DNA from: Nocardioides turkmenicus | GTDB taxonomy: Bacteria; Actinomycetota; Actinomycetes; Propionibacteriales; Nocardioidaceae | Direction: 5' to 3' | NCBI RefSeq assembly: GCF_011045035.1 | Contig: NZ_JAALAA010000006.1 | Coordinates: 124,001-188,000 of the forward strand | Length of the DNA stretch: 64,000 nt | In this document: in pieces, positions 33,039 to 41,185 of the stretch | How the letters are laid out: each line of letters starts with the position of its first letter | Numbering within the stretch: position 1 is the first letter of the stretch | Program-made: the position numbers and the translations under genes | Notes under the pieces: generated by a model | What the model was told of the DNA's origin: nothing | What the model saw: only the letters and a program-made list of their open reading frames with translations | The model's database searches: none

Positions 33039-34832
33039 ATGGCGAACCTCCTCAACCTCGAGCACGTCTCCAAGGCGTACGGCATCCGGCCCCTCCTCTC
33101 TGACGTCTCCCTCGGCATCAGCGCCGGTGAGCGGATCGGCATCGTCGGCCGTAACGGCGACGGGAAGACGACGCTGCTGCAGGTGATGACCGGGCTGGAG
33201 GAGCCCGACTCCGGCCGGGTCTCGCGCCAGCGCGGTCTGCTCGTGGGGTTCCTGCACCAGGGTGACCAGCTCGTCGACACCCACACCGTCCGCGAGGCGG
33301 TGCTCGGTGGGCGCTCGGACCACGAGTGGGCGGCGGTGCCTGCGCTGCGGGAGATCGTCGAGCAGCTCCTGGCCGGGATCGATCTCGACCGTTCCGTGAT
33401 GGGGCTGTCCGGTGGTGAGCGTCGTCGCTGTGCCCTGGCTGAGCTGCTGCTCGGGGAGCACGACCTGATCGTGCTCGACGAACCCACCAACCACCTCGAC
33501 GTCGAGGCCGTGGCCTGGCTCGCCTCTCACCTCGCCGCGCGCAGCTCCGCGCTGGTCGTGGTCACCCACGACCGCTGGTTCCTCGACGCCGTGTGCCAGT
33601 TCACCTGGGAGGTCCACGACGGTGTCGTCGATGCCTATGAGGGTGGTTACGCCGCCTTCGTGCTGGCGAAGGCTGAGCGGCAGCGCCAGGTCGCCGCCTC
33701 CGAGGTACGCCGCCAGAACCTGGTCCGCAAGGAGCTCGCCTGGCTGCGCCGCGGCGCCCCGGCGCGTACGTCGAAGCCGAAGTTCCGCATCGACGCCGCC
33801 AACCAGCTCATCGAGGACGTACCTCCTCCGCGCGACCGCTTCGAGCTGCAGAAGTTCGCCACCCAGCGGCTCGGCAAGGACGTCATCGACGTCGAGGACG
33901 TCGACCTGTTCCGCGGTGAGCGGCAGCTGCTGTCGCATGCCACCTGGCGGATCGGCCCGGGCGACCGGATCGGCATCGTCGGCGTCAACGGCGCCGGCAA
34001 GACCTCGATGCTGTCGCTGCTCGACGGCTCTCTGGCGCCAGCGGCAGGAAAGGTACGCCACGGCCGCACCATCGCGCTCCAGCACCTGACCCAGCAGCTC
34101 GACGACCTCGACCCGGACGCGCGGGTGCTGCCGACCGTCGAGTCGATCCGGCGCGTCACCAAGACGACCGACGGCCAGGAGCTCTCTGCGACCTCCATGC
34201 TCGAGCGCTTCGGCTTCACCGGCGACAAGCTCGTCACCCGCATCGGCGACCTCTCCGGTGGTGAGCGCCGCCGCTTCCAGCTGCTGCGTCTGCTCCTGAC
34301 CGAGCCGAACGTACTGCTACTCGACGAGCCCACCAACGACCTCGACATCGAGACGCTCAACGTCCTCGAGGACTTCCTCGACGCCTGGCCGGGGACTCTG
34401 ATCGTCGTCTCCCACGACCGCTACTTCCTCGAGCGCGTCACCGACTCCATCTGGGCGCTCCTCGGCGACGGCCAGATTTCCATGCTCCCGCGCGGCGTCG
34501 ACGAGTACCTCGAGCGCCGCCTCCCGATCCCTGCCGAGACGTCGGCCCCGCAGACCGAGGCGTCGCCCGCGTCGGCCGAGACGTCGCCGGCGGGCGTGTC
34601 GAAGGCCAAGCCCGGATCTGCCGAGGAACGAGCGGCGAAGAAGGTCATCGCCCGGATCGACAAGCAGCTCGAGCGGATCGGCGAGCAGCAGCAGAAGCTC
34701 GAGCTCGCCATGGCCGAGGCGGTCAACGACTACACCCGGCTCGCCGAGCTCAGCGCCGAGCTCGACCAGCTCGCCGCCGAGAAGGACGAGCTCGAGATGG
34801 AGTGGCTCGAGGCGGCCGAGGCGTTGGAGTAG
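33039..34832 (+). CDS. ABC-F family ATPase, Uup-like
   Basis: Soluble twin-ABC protein of 597 residues that acts on ribosomes rather than in transport. The two Walker A motifs are GRNGDGKTT (near 36) and GVNGAGKTS (near 317), both with LSGGERRR signatures and Walker B motifs (LIVLDEPTNHLD, LLLLDEPTNDLD). The arm/linker between the domains is present, and a C-terminal coiled coil (from about 530) resembles the Uup DNA-binding tail. A Ser/Thr/Ala/Pro-rich linker at about 497-520 (encoded by 34530-34586) is made of a repeat also seen intergenically at 30514-30549. The ATG has GGGAGG upstream. It is divergent from the double TetR gene. Confidence 0.92.
   Translation: MANLLNLEHVSKAYGIRPLLSDVSLGISAGERIGIVGRNGDGKTTLLQVMTGLEEPDSGRVSRQRGLLVGFLHQGDQLVDTHTVREAVLGGRSDHEWAAVPALREIVEQLLAGIDLDRSVMGLSGGERRRCALAELLLGEHDLIVLDEPTNHLDVEAVAWLASHLAARSSALVVVTHDRWFLDAVCQFTWEVHDGVVDAYEGGYAAFVLAKAERQRQVAASEVRRQNLVRKELAWLRRGAPARTSKPKFRIDAANQLIEDVPPPRDRFELQKFATQRLGKDVIDVEDVDLFRGERQLLSHATWRIGPGDRIGIVGVNGAGKTSMLSLLDGSLAPAAGKVRHGRTIALQHLTQQLDDLDPDARVLPTVESIRRVTKTTDGQELSATSMLERFGFTGDKLVTRIGDLSGGERRRFQLLRLLLTEPNVLLLDEPTNDLDIETLNVLEDFLDAWPGTLIVVSHDRYFLERVTDSIWALLGDGQISMLPRGVDEYLERRLPIPAETSAPQTEASPASAETSPAGVSKAKPGSAEERAAKKVIARIDKQLERIGEQQQKLELAMAEAVNDYTRLAELSAELDQLAAEKDELEMEWLEAAEALE
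34530..34586. repeat. In-frame repeat copy within the ABC-F linker
   Basis: 34530-34550 matches 30514-30534 at 20 of 21 bases, and 34570-34586 is identical to 30533-30549. Here the sequence is translated as a Pro/Ala/Glu/Thr/Ser linker between the second ABC domain and the coiled coil. Insertion of a repeat into a tolerant linker is the simplest explanation (inference). Confidence 0.6.
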
Positions 34833-34844
34833 CCGCTCCGGAGC

Positions 34845-34915
34845 TGTAACACGTCGTTCGTGGCACTTCTCGCCCGATCGGAACGACCGGATAGTCGGTC
34901 GAACGACGTGTTACA
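34845..34915. terminator. 16-bp inverted repeat with inner hairpin
   Basis: TGTAACACGTCGTTCG (34845-34860) and its perfect complement (34900-34915) enclose 39 bases that can themselves fold (GACCG ... CGGTC). It begins 12 bases after the ABC-F stop and ends 21 bases before the MarR stop, so it can serve both convergent genes. The long loop is unusual for a simple terminator. Confidence 0.55.
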
Positions 34916-34936
34916 CGGTTTGCGGCCCGCGCAGAC

Positions 34937-35425
34937 TCAGGCCGAGAAGGGGACCAGCAGCCGGCGCAGCAGGTCGGTGAGCTGGCTCTGCTGGTCGGCG
35001 GAGAGTCCGTCGAGAAACTCCCGCTCAGCCGCGAGCAGCGCCTCGAAGGCGCTGTCGACGGTCGCCTTGCCGTCGGGGGTGAGCCGGACGAGCACGCCGC
35101 GGCGGTCGGCGGGATCCGGGAGCCGCTCGACGAGGCCGCGCGAGGCGAGCCGGTCGACGCGGTTGGTCATCGTGCCGCTGGTCACCAGGGTCTCGCGCAG
35201 CAGCCGGCCGGGGGAGAGCTCGTAGGGGGCGCCCGCCCGTCGAAGGGCGGCGAGCACGTCGAACTCCCACGACTCGATCCCGGAGCTGGAGAACGCGTCG
35301 CGCCGAGCGAGGTCGAGGTGGCGCGAGAGGCGGGAGAGACGCGAGAAGATCTCGACGGGGCCCAGGTCGAGATCGGGCCGCTCGTGTGCCCAAGCCTCGC
35401 TCAGGTCGTCGACTTCGTCGCGCAT
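34937..35425 (-). CDS. MarR-family transcriptional regulator
   Basis: 162-residue winged-helix regulator. The DNA-binding part reads YELSPGRLLRETLVTSGTMTNRVDRLASRGLVERL followed by the wing DPADRRGVLVRLTPDG. I start at ATG 35425 (M-R-D-E-V-D-D-L), because upstream in-frame codons run through the operator-like repeats. It is divergent from a methyltransferase/VOC pair with two TCTTGACATC boxes between, so it probably controls itself and that pair. The effector is unknown. Confidence 0.92.
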   Translation of the reverse strand: MRDEVDDLSEAWAHERPDLDLGPVEIFSRLSRLSRHLDLARRDAFSSSGIESWEFDVLAALRRAGAPYELSPGRLLRETLVTSGTMTNRVDRLASRGLVERLPDPADRRGVLVRLTPDGKATVDSAFEALLAAEREFLDGLSADQQSQLTDLLRRLLVPFSA

Positions 35426-35461
35426 GGCGTCGAGCCTAGCCCAAGTTCGCCTCATCGAGAA

Positions 35462-35513
35462 TCTTGACATCGAGACAAGTCGGGAGGACGATCGGAATAT
35501 CTTGACATCAAGA
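35462..35513. promoter_or_regulatory. Two MarR-type operator boxes in a divergent promoter
   Basis: TCTTGACATCGAGA (35462-35475) and TCTTGACATCAAGA (35500-35513) differ by one base. The second is a perfect dyad (TCTTGA/TCAAGA with a two-base spacer). They are 38 bases apart, between the MarR start (35425) and the methyltransferase start (35535). TTGA-N2-TCAA cores are typical of MarR/SlyA-type sites. Confidence 0.7.
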
Positions 35514-35534
35514 GAAATCGAGAGGACGTACGCC

Positions 35535-36332
35535 ATGACCGCATGGGATCCCGAGCGCTATCTGACCTACTCCGATGAGCGCGGGCGGCCGTTCGTCGAC
35601 CTGCTCCGTCGGGTCGCTGCCGAGCGTCCGGCGTCGGTGGTCGACCTGGGCTGCGGTCCTGGCAACCTGACTGCGCTGGCAGCGGCCCGCTGGCCGGAGG
35701 CCAGGGCCGTCGGGCTGGACTCCAGCGCCGCGATGATCGACAAGGCGCGCGCGACCGTCGACGGCGTCGACTTCGCGGTGGCAGACCTTCGTGACTGGGC
35801 CGACTCGGTGGCGCCCGGGTCTGTCGACGTACTCCTCGCCAACGCCACCCTCCAGTGGGTCCCGGGCCACCTCGAACTGCTCCCGGCGCTTGCCCGTGCG
35901 GTGGGCGATGACGGCTGGTTCGCCTTCCAGGTGCCGGCCAACTTCGACGAACCCAGCCACAGGCTGCGTGAGGAGCTTGCCGCCGAGGAGCCCTACGCCG
36001 AGCACACGCGCCACCTCGAGGCGCCGGGTTCGCACGATCCGGCCGACTACTTCGACGTGCTGGCGGGAGAGGGCTTCGAGGTCGACGCCTGGGAGACGAC
36101 GTACCTGCACGTGCTGACCGGCGAGGACCCGGTCTTCACCTGGATCGCAGGGACGAGCCTGCGTCCCACCGCCGCTGCGCTGGAGAAGGCCGGCATGTTC
36201 GAGCCCTTCGCCGAGGAGCTCAAGAACCGTCTGGCACAGGCCTATCCGGTACGAAACGATTCCGTAGGAAACAGTTTCGTCCTGCTCCCGTTCCATCGCG
36301 TCTTCGTGGTCGCCCACAGGCTGGCGGCATGA
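35535..36332 (+). CDS. tam: Trans-aconitate 2-methyltransferase-like SAM methyltransferase
   Basis: Soluble class I methyltransferase of 265 residues. The N-terminus WDPERYLTYSDERGRPF and the rest of the protein resemble Tam, which methyl-esterifies trans-aconitate, a by-product that inhibits aconitase. SAM-binding motif I is VVDLGCGPGNLT (near 40), and motif II/III regions GLDSSAAMIDKA and DVLLANATLQWVPG follow. The ATG overlaps no other gene; its stop overlaps the VOC gene start. The substrate assignment rests on overall similarity and is less certain than the fold. Confidence 0.85.
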   Translation: MTAWDPERYLTYSDERGRPFVDLLRRVAAERPASVVDLGCGPGNLTALAAARWPEARAVGLDSSAAMIDKARATVDGVDFAVADLRDWADSVAPGSVDVLLANATLQWVPGHLELLPALARAVGDDGWFAFQVPANFDEPSHRLREELAAEEPYAEHTRHLEAPGSHDPADYFDVLAGEGFEVDAWETTYLHVLTGEDPVFTWIAGTSLRPTAAALEKAGMFEPFAEELKNRLAQAYPVRNDSVGNSFVLLPFHRVFVVAHRLAA

Positions 36333-36709
36333 TGCGCATCCATCACGTACAGGTCGGCATGCCCGCCGGCCGCGAGGACGACGCCAGGACCTTCTATGCC
36401 GATGGGCTCGGGCTGGCCGAGGTGCCGAAGCCGGCCGAGCTGGCCAAGCGCGATGGCGCCTGGTTCCGATCGCCCGGCGGCGCGGAGATCCATCTCGGGG
36501 TCGAGGACCCGCACCGACCGCAGGCCAAGGCCCATCCCGCCCTGGCGGTCGAGACCGAGGCAGCGCTGGAGACGCTGGGGGAGAAGCTCGAGCGACTCGG
36601 CTTCGACGTCGACTGGAGCCAGCGTCACAACGCCGACGGATTCCAGCGCTTCCACGTCCGCGACCCGTTCGGCAACCGTGTCGAGATCGTCTGGCCGGTC
36701 GCCGTTTAG
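36329..36709 (+). CDS. VOC-superfamily (glyoxalase/bleomycin-resistance fold) protein
   Basis: 126-residue protein with two beta-alpha-beta-beta-beta units. IHHVQVGMP at the start and FHVRDPFGNRVEIV at the end are typical, with candidate metal ligands His5/His6, the Glu in AEIHLGVEDPHRP and the final Glu. It may be a small lyase, dioxygenase or binding protein; the substrate is unknown. It is translationally coupled (ATGA) to the methyltransferase and so probably shares control by the divergent MarR protein. Confidence 0.88.
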   Translation: MMRIHHVQVGMPAGREDDARTFYADGLGLAEVPKPAELAKRDGAWFRSPGGAEIHLGVEDPHRPQAKAHPALAVETEAALETLGEKLERLGFDVDWSQRHNADGFQRFHVRDPFGNRVEIVWPVAV

Positions 36710-36786
36710 CACGAACTTCTGGTCCATGCAGGCGAAAACAGGAATCAGGCAAAAAGAACCGTAACGCCAACTGGTCTGGACCGTTG

Positions 36787-36798
36787 TCCCCCGGGGGA
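36787..36798 (+). promoter_or_regulatory. C/G-run palindrome upstream of the CsoR-family gene
   Basis: TCCCCCGGGGGA is a perfect 12-base palindrome with roughly symmetric GTTG and CAAC flanks, 19 bases before the ATG at 36817. CsoR/DUF156 regulators bind dyads with C and G runs of this kind, so this is a likely autoregulatory operator. Confidence 0.6.
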
Positions 36799-36816
36799 TA
36801 CAACAACGAGCCAGGA

Positions 36817-37125
36817 ATGATGCCAGAAACGATGGAAGGCAAGACTTTGACTGACGACGTGACCGTCCCCCAGCCTCGGGACGCGGAGACGACGAGCGTG
36901 GTCAATCGAGTCCGCCGGGCTCAGGGCCAGCTCGGTGGCGTGCTCCGCATGATCGAAGACGGCCGCGAGCTCGCCGACGTGGTCGGTCAGCTCAAGGCAG
37001 TGACCAGGGCCCTCGACAAGGCAGCGTTCGCGCTGCTCTCCAACGAGCTGCGCCGTGCGCACGCCGATGGAGACCGGCCGGAGCAGATCGAGGAGCTCGA
37101 GAAGGTCTTCCTCTCCCTCTCCTGA
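36817..37125 (+). CDS. CsoR/DUF156-family regulator lacking metal ligands
   Basis: 102-residue all-helical DNA-binding protein of the CsoR/RcnR/FrmR family. The family core NRVRRAQGQLGGVLRMIEDG is clear. The copper ligands of CsoR (Cys-x-His-Cys set) are absent: the protein has no Cys at all and a single His (in RRAHADGD). It therefore cannot sense Cu(I) in the known way; persulfide and formaldehyde sensing by CstR or FrmR types also need Cys. I start at ATG 36817 (GAGCCAGGA upstream) rather than TTG 36784, which would overlap the operator-like palindrome. No transporter is adjacent. Confidence 0.85.
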   Translation: MMPETMEGKTLTDDVTVPQPRDAETTSVVNRVRRAQGQLGGVLRMIEDGRELADVVGQLKAVTRALDKAAFALLSNELRRAHADGDRPEQIEELEKVFLSLS

Positions 37126-37149
37126 TCTCGGGCCAGGAGAGGGGAGGGG

Positions 37150-37165
37150 GTTACCGTCGGGTAAC
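37150..37165 (+). promoter_or_regulatory. Small dyad before the DUF4442 gene
   Basis: GTTACC and GGTAAC with a four-base spacer lie 10 bases before the ATG at 37175 and overlap the expected RBS zone. It could be a hairpin that limits translation or a regulator site; neither is shown. Confidence 0.3.
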
Positions 37166-37174
37166 CTGACGGCC

Positions 37175-37642
37175 ATGAGCCAGCTCTACGACCTCTGGAA
37201 GTCCTTCAACCGTGTCCCGGTTGTGGGCAAGCGAGCATTCTCGGTCGCGTTCGCGAAGAAGGCGCCGTACTTCGGGTCCATCCACCCGCTGGTCAACCAG
37301 CTGCGACCCAACTACGCCGAGGTCATCGTGCCCAACCGCAAGGGCAACCACAACCACATCGGGACCGTGCACGCCATCGCGCTGTGCAACGGTCTCGAGA
37401 TGGCCATGGGTGCCCTTGCGGAGGTCACCATCCCCCGCGACAAGCGCTGGATCCCCAAGGGGATGACCGTCTCCTACACCGCCAAGGCGACCTCCGACAT
37501 CACCTGCATCGCGGAGACCGACCAGGAGGACTGGGAGGCCGCCGACGGCGATCTCGCCGTCCGGGTCAAGGGCATCCGCGAGGACGGCACCGTCGTCATC
37601 GAGGGCACCATCAACCTCTGGGTGACCCCGAAGAAGAAGTAG
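37175..37642 (+). CDS. DUF4442 hotdog-fold protein
   Basis: 155-residue protein with the single-hotdog fold of DUF4442, related to acyl-CoA thioesterases; its substrate is unknown. The central helix GTVHAIALCNGLEMAMGALAE and the PNYAEVIVPNRKGNHNHIG segment are characteristic. ATG 37175 is preceded by a dyad. It stands alone, 49 bases after the CsoR-like gene, and converges on gluD across a strong terminator. Confidence 0.85.
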   Translation: MSQLYDLWKSFNRVPVVGKRAFSVAFAKKAPYFGSIHPLVNQLRPNYAEVIVPNRKGNHNHIGTVHAIALCNGLEMAMGALAEVTIPRDKRWIPKGMTVSYTAKATSDITCIAETDQEDWEAADGDLAVRVKGIREDGTVVIEGTINLWVTPKKK

Positions 37643-37655
37643 AAGCAGATACACA

Positions 37656-37689
37656 ACGGCCCGCCGCCCCGAGAGGGGCCGCGGGCCGT
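37656..37689. terminator. Bidirectional terminator between DUF4442 and gluD
   Basis: ACGGCCCGC and GCGGGCCGT form a 9-base outer stem that continues into CCCC/GGGG around a GAGA loop, with one internal two-base mismatch. It lies between the convergent genes, 13 bases after one stop and 19 bases before the other. Confidence 0.8.
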
Positions 37690-37708
37690 CGTCCTGTCCT
37701 TGACCGCG

Positions 37709-38593
37709 TCAGGCGTTACCGCCCGGCATGCCGGCTGCCGTAGCCGTCTGCACGTTCGGGTCCTCTGCATGGCCGACGGGGCCGGCGGTGTGACCCACGC
37801 GCCGCGTACGGGCCTCGACGAAGTTGGCCACGAGTCCGAGGATCGTATTGAGCGCGATGTAGATCAGCGCGACCACGAGGGCGGCGGGAATCAGGTTGTC
37901 GAAGTTGCCATCGAGCTTGTTGATCTGGTTGAGCAGCTCGCTGTAGGCGAGGATGTAGCCGAGTGCGGTGTCCTTGAGGAGCACCACGAGCTGGGCGATG
38001 ATCGCCGGGAGCATCGCGCGCACCGCCTGCGGCAGCAGGATCGTACGCATCACCTGCCCGGGCGAGAGGCCGATGGCCACACCGGCCTCCGACTGTCCCT
38101 TCGGCAGGGCGTTGACCCCGGCCCGGATCACCTCGGCCAGCACGGAGCCGTTGTAGAGCATGAGCCCGAGGACGACTGCCCAGAACACGCTGGTGTCCAA
38201 CCCGAGGGGCTGCTGCATGAAGTAGATGAACATCATCAGCAGCAGCATCGGGATCGCCCGGAAGAACTCCACGACCACGGCGCTGGGCACGCTGATGAAC
38301 CGGCTCTGCGAGAGGCGGCCGACAGCGAAGACGAACCCGAAGGCGACGGCGAGCACGGCACCGACCGCGAAGGCGCTCAGCGTGCCGATGAGGCCCGGGA
38401 TCAGGAAGTTCTCCCAGGTCTGGGACTCGAGGAAGGGCGTCCACTTGTCGGCTTCCCACTGACCGGTCGAGTCGAACTTTGAGTAGACGATCCAGGCGAC
38501 CCAGGCGAGCGCCGCCAGGGCGACGGCGGAATAGACCAGGTTGAGAGCCTTGCCGCGCGGGCCGGGGGCGTCGTACAGAACTGAGGCGCTCAT
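37709..38593 (-). CDS. gluD: Glutamate ABC transporter permease GluD
   Basis: Membrane subunit of a polar amino-acid importer, 294 residues. About five to six helices are present; the coupling loop reads EVIRAGVNALPKGQSEAGVAIGLS, the HisM/GlnP-type signature. The long N-terminal loop after the first helix and the Gly/Ala-rich C-terminal tail are typical of actinobacterial GluD. The ATG shares one base with the gluC stop (TAATG), so the two permeases are coupled. Confidence 0.92.
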   Translation of the reverse strand: MSASVLYDAPGPRGKALNLVYSAVALAALAWVAWIVYSKFDSTGQWEADKWTPFLESQTWENFLIPGLIGTLSAFAVGAVLAVAFGFVFAVGRLSQSRFISVPSAVVVEFFRAIPMLLLMMFIYFMQQPLGLDTSVFWAVVLGLMLYNGSVLAEVIRAGVNALPKGQSEAGVAIGLSPGQVMRTILLPQAVRAMLPAIIAQLVVLLKDTALGYILAYSELLNQINKLDGNFDNLIPAALVVALIYIALNTILGLVANFVEARTRRVGHTAGPVGHAEDPNVQTATAAGMPGGNA

Positions 38594-39282
38594 TATCGGA
38601 TCACCGCGAATCGCTTGGACGCCCAGCCGGCGATGAAGCCGATGGGCAGGGTCAGGATCATGAAACCGGCCGCGAAGATGATGAAGATCAGCAGAATCTG
38701 GTCGGAGTTGCGCTCCATCAGGGCCTTCATCTGACCCGAGGCCTCGTTGACGAACGTCGCCGTGGTCACGCCGATGGTGACCGCGACCGTCGTGTTCTTG
38801 GTCATCGCGATCAGTACGCTGGCGAGCGGGTTGATCACCGACCGCAGTGCCTGCGGGAGGACGATCAGGCGAAGGTTCTGGGTGAAGGTCAGCCCGATCG
38901 CGCGGGCGGCCTCGGCCTGTCCGAGCGGCACCGTGTTGATGCCCGAGCGGAGCACCTCGCACACGAAGGTCGAGGTGTAGACGCTGAGCGCGAGCACGGC
39001 CAGCCAGAAGTTGTTGCGGTAGAGCAGCTCCTTGTCGAAGCTGACCCCGAGCTGGTAGCTCAGTCCGAAGAGCGTGAAGAACATGACCAGGGTCAGCGGG
39101 GTGTTGCGAAGCGTGTAGACGACGGCCGCGCCGACCCAGCGCAGCACAGGCACCGGAGAGACCCGGAACGTCGCGAGCACGACGCCGAGCAGCAGCGAGA
39201 AGATGCCGCTGAAGAAGGCGAGTCTCAAGGTCAGCCCGAACGAGGTCAGGATGGCTGACCCGCTCTCGGAGATGAGGTCCAT
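38593..39282 (-). CDS. gluC: Glutamate ABC transporter permease GluC
   Basis: 229-residue permease, partner of GluD. Five hydrophobic helices are visible, and the coupling loop EVLRSGINTVPLGQAEAARAIGLT binds the ATPase. LRNTPLTLVMFFTLFGL after the first loop is typical for glutamate/glutamine permeases. It lies 74 bases after gluB and is coupled to gluD. Confidence 0.93.
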   Translation of the reverse strand: MDLISESGSAILTSFGLTLRLAFFSGIFSLLLGVVLATFRVSPVPVLRWVGAAVVYTLRNTPLTLVMFFTLFGLSYQLGVSFDKELLYRNNFWLAVLALSVYTSTFVCEVLRSGINTVPLGQAEAARAIGLTFTQNLRLIVLPQALRSVINPLASVLIAMTKNTTVAVTIGVTTATFVNEASGQMKALMERNSDQILLIFIIFAAGFMILTLPIGFIAGWASKRFAVIR

Positions 39283-39356
39283 TGGTCCTTCCAAATTTTC
39301 TTGCGCTGGACGTGCCGACGGGGCAGGAGAGCGGACTCCCCTGCCCCGCGGGTGAC

Positions 39357-40175
39357 TCAGTAGCGGTCGACCGTCGGCGGTTCCGGCAGCTCGTAGCCGG
39401 ACTCGCCCAGGTTGTCGTTGAACGCCTTCTCCCAGGCGCCGTCCTCGAAGGACTGCTCGATCAGGTCGTTGATCTTGTCGCGGTCCTCGCTGCCCTTGGG
39501 CAGGCCCACGCCGTAGTTCTCCTCGGAGAACGGCGCACCGACGATCTTGAACTTGCCCGGGTCCTGCTGGGCGTAGCCCGCCAGGATGATGTCGTCGGTG
39601 GTCATCGCGTCGAGCTGGCCGCCCTCGATCGCGGTGATGCACTTGCTGTAGGTGTCGAACTCCTGCAGCTGGACGCCCTTGGAGTAGTTCTCCTTGATGT
39701 TCTCCGCCGGGGTGGAGCCGGTGACGGAGCAGAGCTTCTTGCCGTCGAGGGTCTTCGGGCCGGTGATGTCGGTGTTGTCGGCGGCCACCAGGATGTCCTG
39801 ACCGGCGACGTAGTACGGACCGGCGAAGTCGACCTCGGCCTTGCGCTCGTCGGTGATCGAGTAGGTCGCCAGGATCATGTCGACGGTGCCGTCCTTGAGG
39901 AAGGTCTCGCGGTTGGCGGAGACGGCCTCGACGAACTCGATCTGGTCCTCCTCGTAGCCGAGGCCCTCGGCGATGTAGGTCGCCATGTCGACGTCGAAGC
40001 CCGAGTAGGAGCCGTCGGCCTCCTTGAAGCCGAGGCCCGGCTGGTCGAACTTGATGCCGATCTTGATCTTGTCGCCGCCGGCGTCGGAGCCGGTGTCGTC
40101 GCCGCCACCACAGGCAGCGAGCGAGCCGGCGAGCGCGAGGGCGCCCACGGCCGCGGCGATCTTCTTGAACTTCAT
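39357..40175 (-). CDS. gluB: Glutamate-binding lipoprotein GluB
   Basis: Solute-binding lipoprotein, 272 residues. The lipobox is LAAC followed by GGGDD (Cys near residue 22). The binding domain shows family signatures: GSYSGFDVDMATYIAEGLG, the ligand-contact stretch VDMILATYSITDERKAEVDFAGPYY, and KLCSVTGSTPAENI. I use ATG 40175, which has AAGGTGG six bases upstream; a GTG at 40184 overlaps that RBS. gluA lies upstream after 76 bases. Confidence 0.93.
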   Translation of the reverse strand: MKFKKIAAAVGALALAGSLAACGGGDDTGSDAGGDKIKIGIKFDQPGLGFKEADGSYSGFDVDMATYIAEGLGYEEDQIEFVEAVSANRETFLKDGTVDMILATYSITDERKAEVDFAGPYYVAGQDILVAADNTDITGPKTLDGKKLCSVTGSTPAENIKENYSKGVQLQEFDTYSKCITAIEGGQLDAMTTDDIILAGYAQQDPGKFKIVGAPFSEENYGVGLPKGSEDRDKINDLIEQSFEDGAWEKAFNDNLGESGYELPEPPTVDRY

Positions 40176-40251
40176 CGAATCCACCTTCTGGAATATGAGT
40201 GTTGGTGCGTTGCAGGGTTCGCGAGCTCAGCGGCTCACCCGAGACGTACGT

Positions 40252-41028
40252 TCAGTGCTTGAGGATCTTGCCGAGGAAGTCCTTGGCGCGCTCGGACTGC
40301 GGGTTGTCGAAGAACTCGGCCGGGGTGTTCGACTCGACGATCTGGCCGTCGGCCATGAAGACGACGCGGTCGGCGGCCATCCGGGCGAAGCCCATCTCGT
40401 GGGTGACCACGATCATCGTCATGCCCTCCTTGGCGAGGCTGACCATGACGTCGAGCACCTCCTTGACCATCTCCGGGTCGAGAGCGGAGGTGGGCTCGTC
40501 GAAGAGCATCACCTGCGGCTTCATCGCCAGCGCCCGCGCGATCGCGACGCGCTGCTGCTGGCCGCCGGAGAGCTGGGCGGGGTACTTCGCCGCCTGGGCG
40601 CCGACGCCGACGCGGTCGAGCAGCTTCTTGGCCTCGGCCTCAGCCTCGGCCTTCTTCAGCTTGCGCACCTTCATCGGGCCCAGCGTGACGTTCTGCAGGA
40701 TCGTCTTGTGGGCGAAGAGGTTGAAGCTCTGGAAGACCATCCCGACCTCGGCGCGCAGCTTGGCGAGGCCCTTGCCCTCCGCGGGCAGCTCCTTGCCGTC
40801 GAGCTTGATCGTCCCGGAGTCGATCGTCTCCAGCCGGTTGATCGTGCGGCAGAGGGTCGACTTCCCGGAGCCCGAGGGCCCGATCACCACGACGACCTCG
40901 CCACGCTTGATCTCCAGGTTGATGTCCTGGAGCACGTGCAGGTCGCCGTAGTGCTTGTCGACATGGTCGAGCACCACCAGGGCGTCTCCCGAAGGTGCGC
41001 TGGTGGGTTCTGTGTCAAGCACGGTCAT
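40252..41028 (-). CDS. gluA: Glutamate ABC transporter ATPase GluA
   Basis: ATP-binding subunit, 258 residues, first gene of the gluABCD operon. Walker A is GPSGSGKST, the Q-loop is in MVFQSFNLF, the signature is LSGGQQQR, Walker B is [12 protein letters not shown] and the switch His is in [10 protein letters not shown] 16-residue extension precedes the ABC fold. The start is divergent from miaB with about 157 bases between them, which must hold the operon promoter; a GGTTA/TAACC dyad (41084-41101) is the only symmetric element I see there. Confidence 0.94.
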   Translation of the reverse strand: MTVLDTEPTSAPSGDALVVLDHVDKHYGDLHVLQDINLEIKRGEVVVVIGPSGSGKSTLCRTINRLETIDSGTIKLDGKELPAEGKGLAKLRAEVGMVFQSFNLFAHKTILQNVTLGPMKVRKLKKAEAEAEAKKLLDRVGVGAQAAKYPAQLSGGQQQRVAIARALAMKPQVMLFDEPTSALDPEMVKEVLDVMVSLAKEGMTMIVVTHEMGFARMAADRVVFMADGQIVESNTPAEFFDNPQSERAKDFLGKILKH

Positions 41029-41185
41029 GCCGCAGACCTAACCACATCCTGCATTGCACATCCATGACTTGGTCCCCGGTATCGGTTACAAGCAGATAAC
41101 CAACAAGATTCAGTACGTCGGCGCCGACCGGCGTCCGCGCTGGATTCCTCCGCGCGGCCCCTGCGGTCGTACGCTTGAAGGCGCT

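Noticed and set aside
36784..36816. Upstream TTG start for the CsoR-family gene
   Set aside because: It would place the operator-like TCCCCCGGGGGA inside the coding region and has no RBS; ATG 36817 has one.
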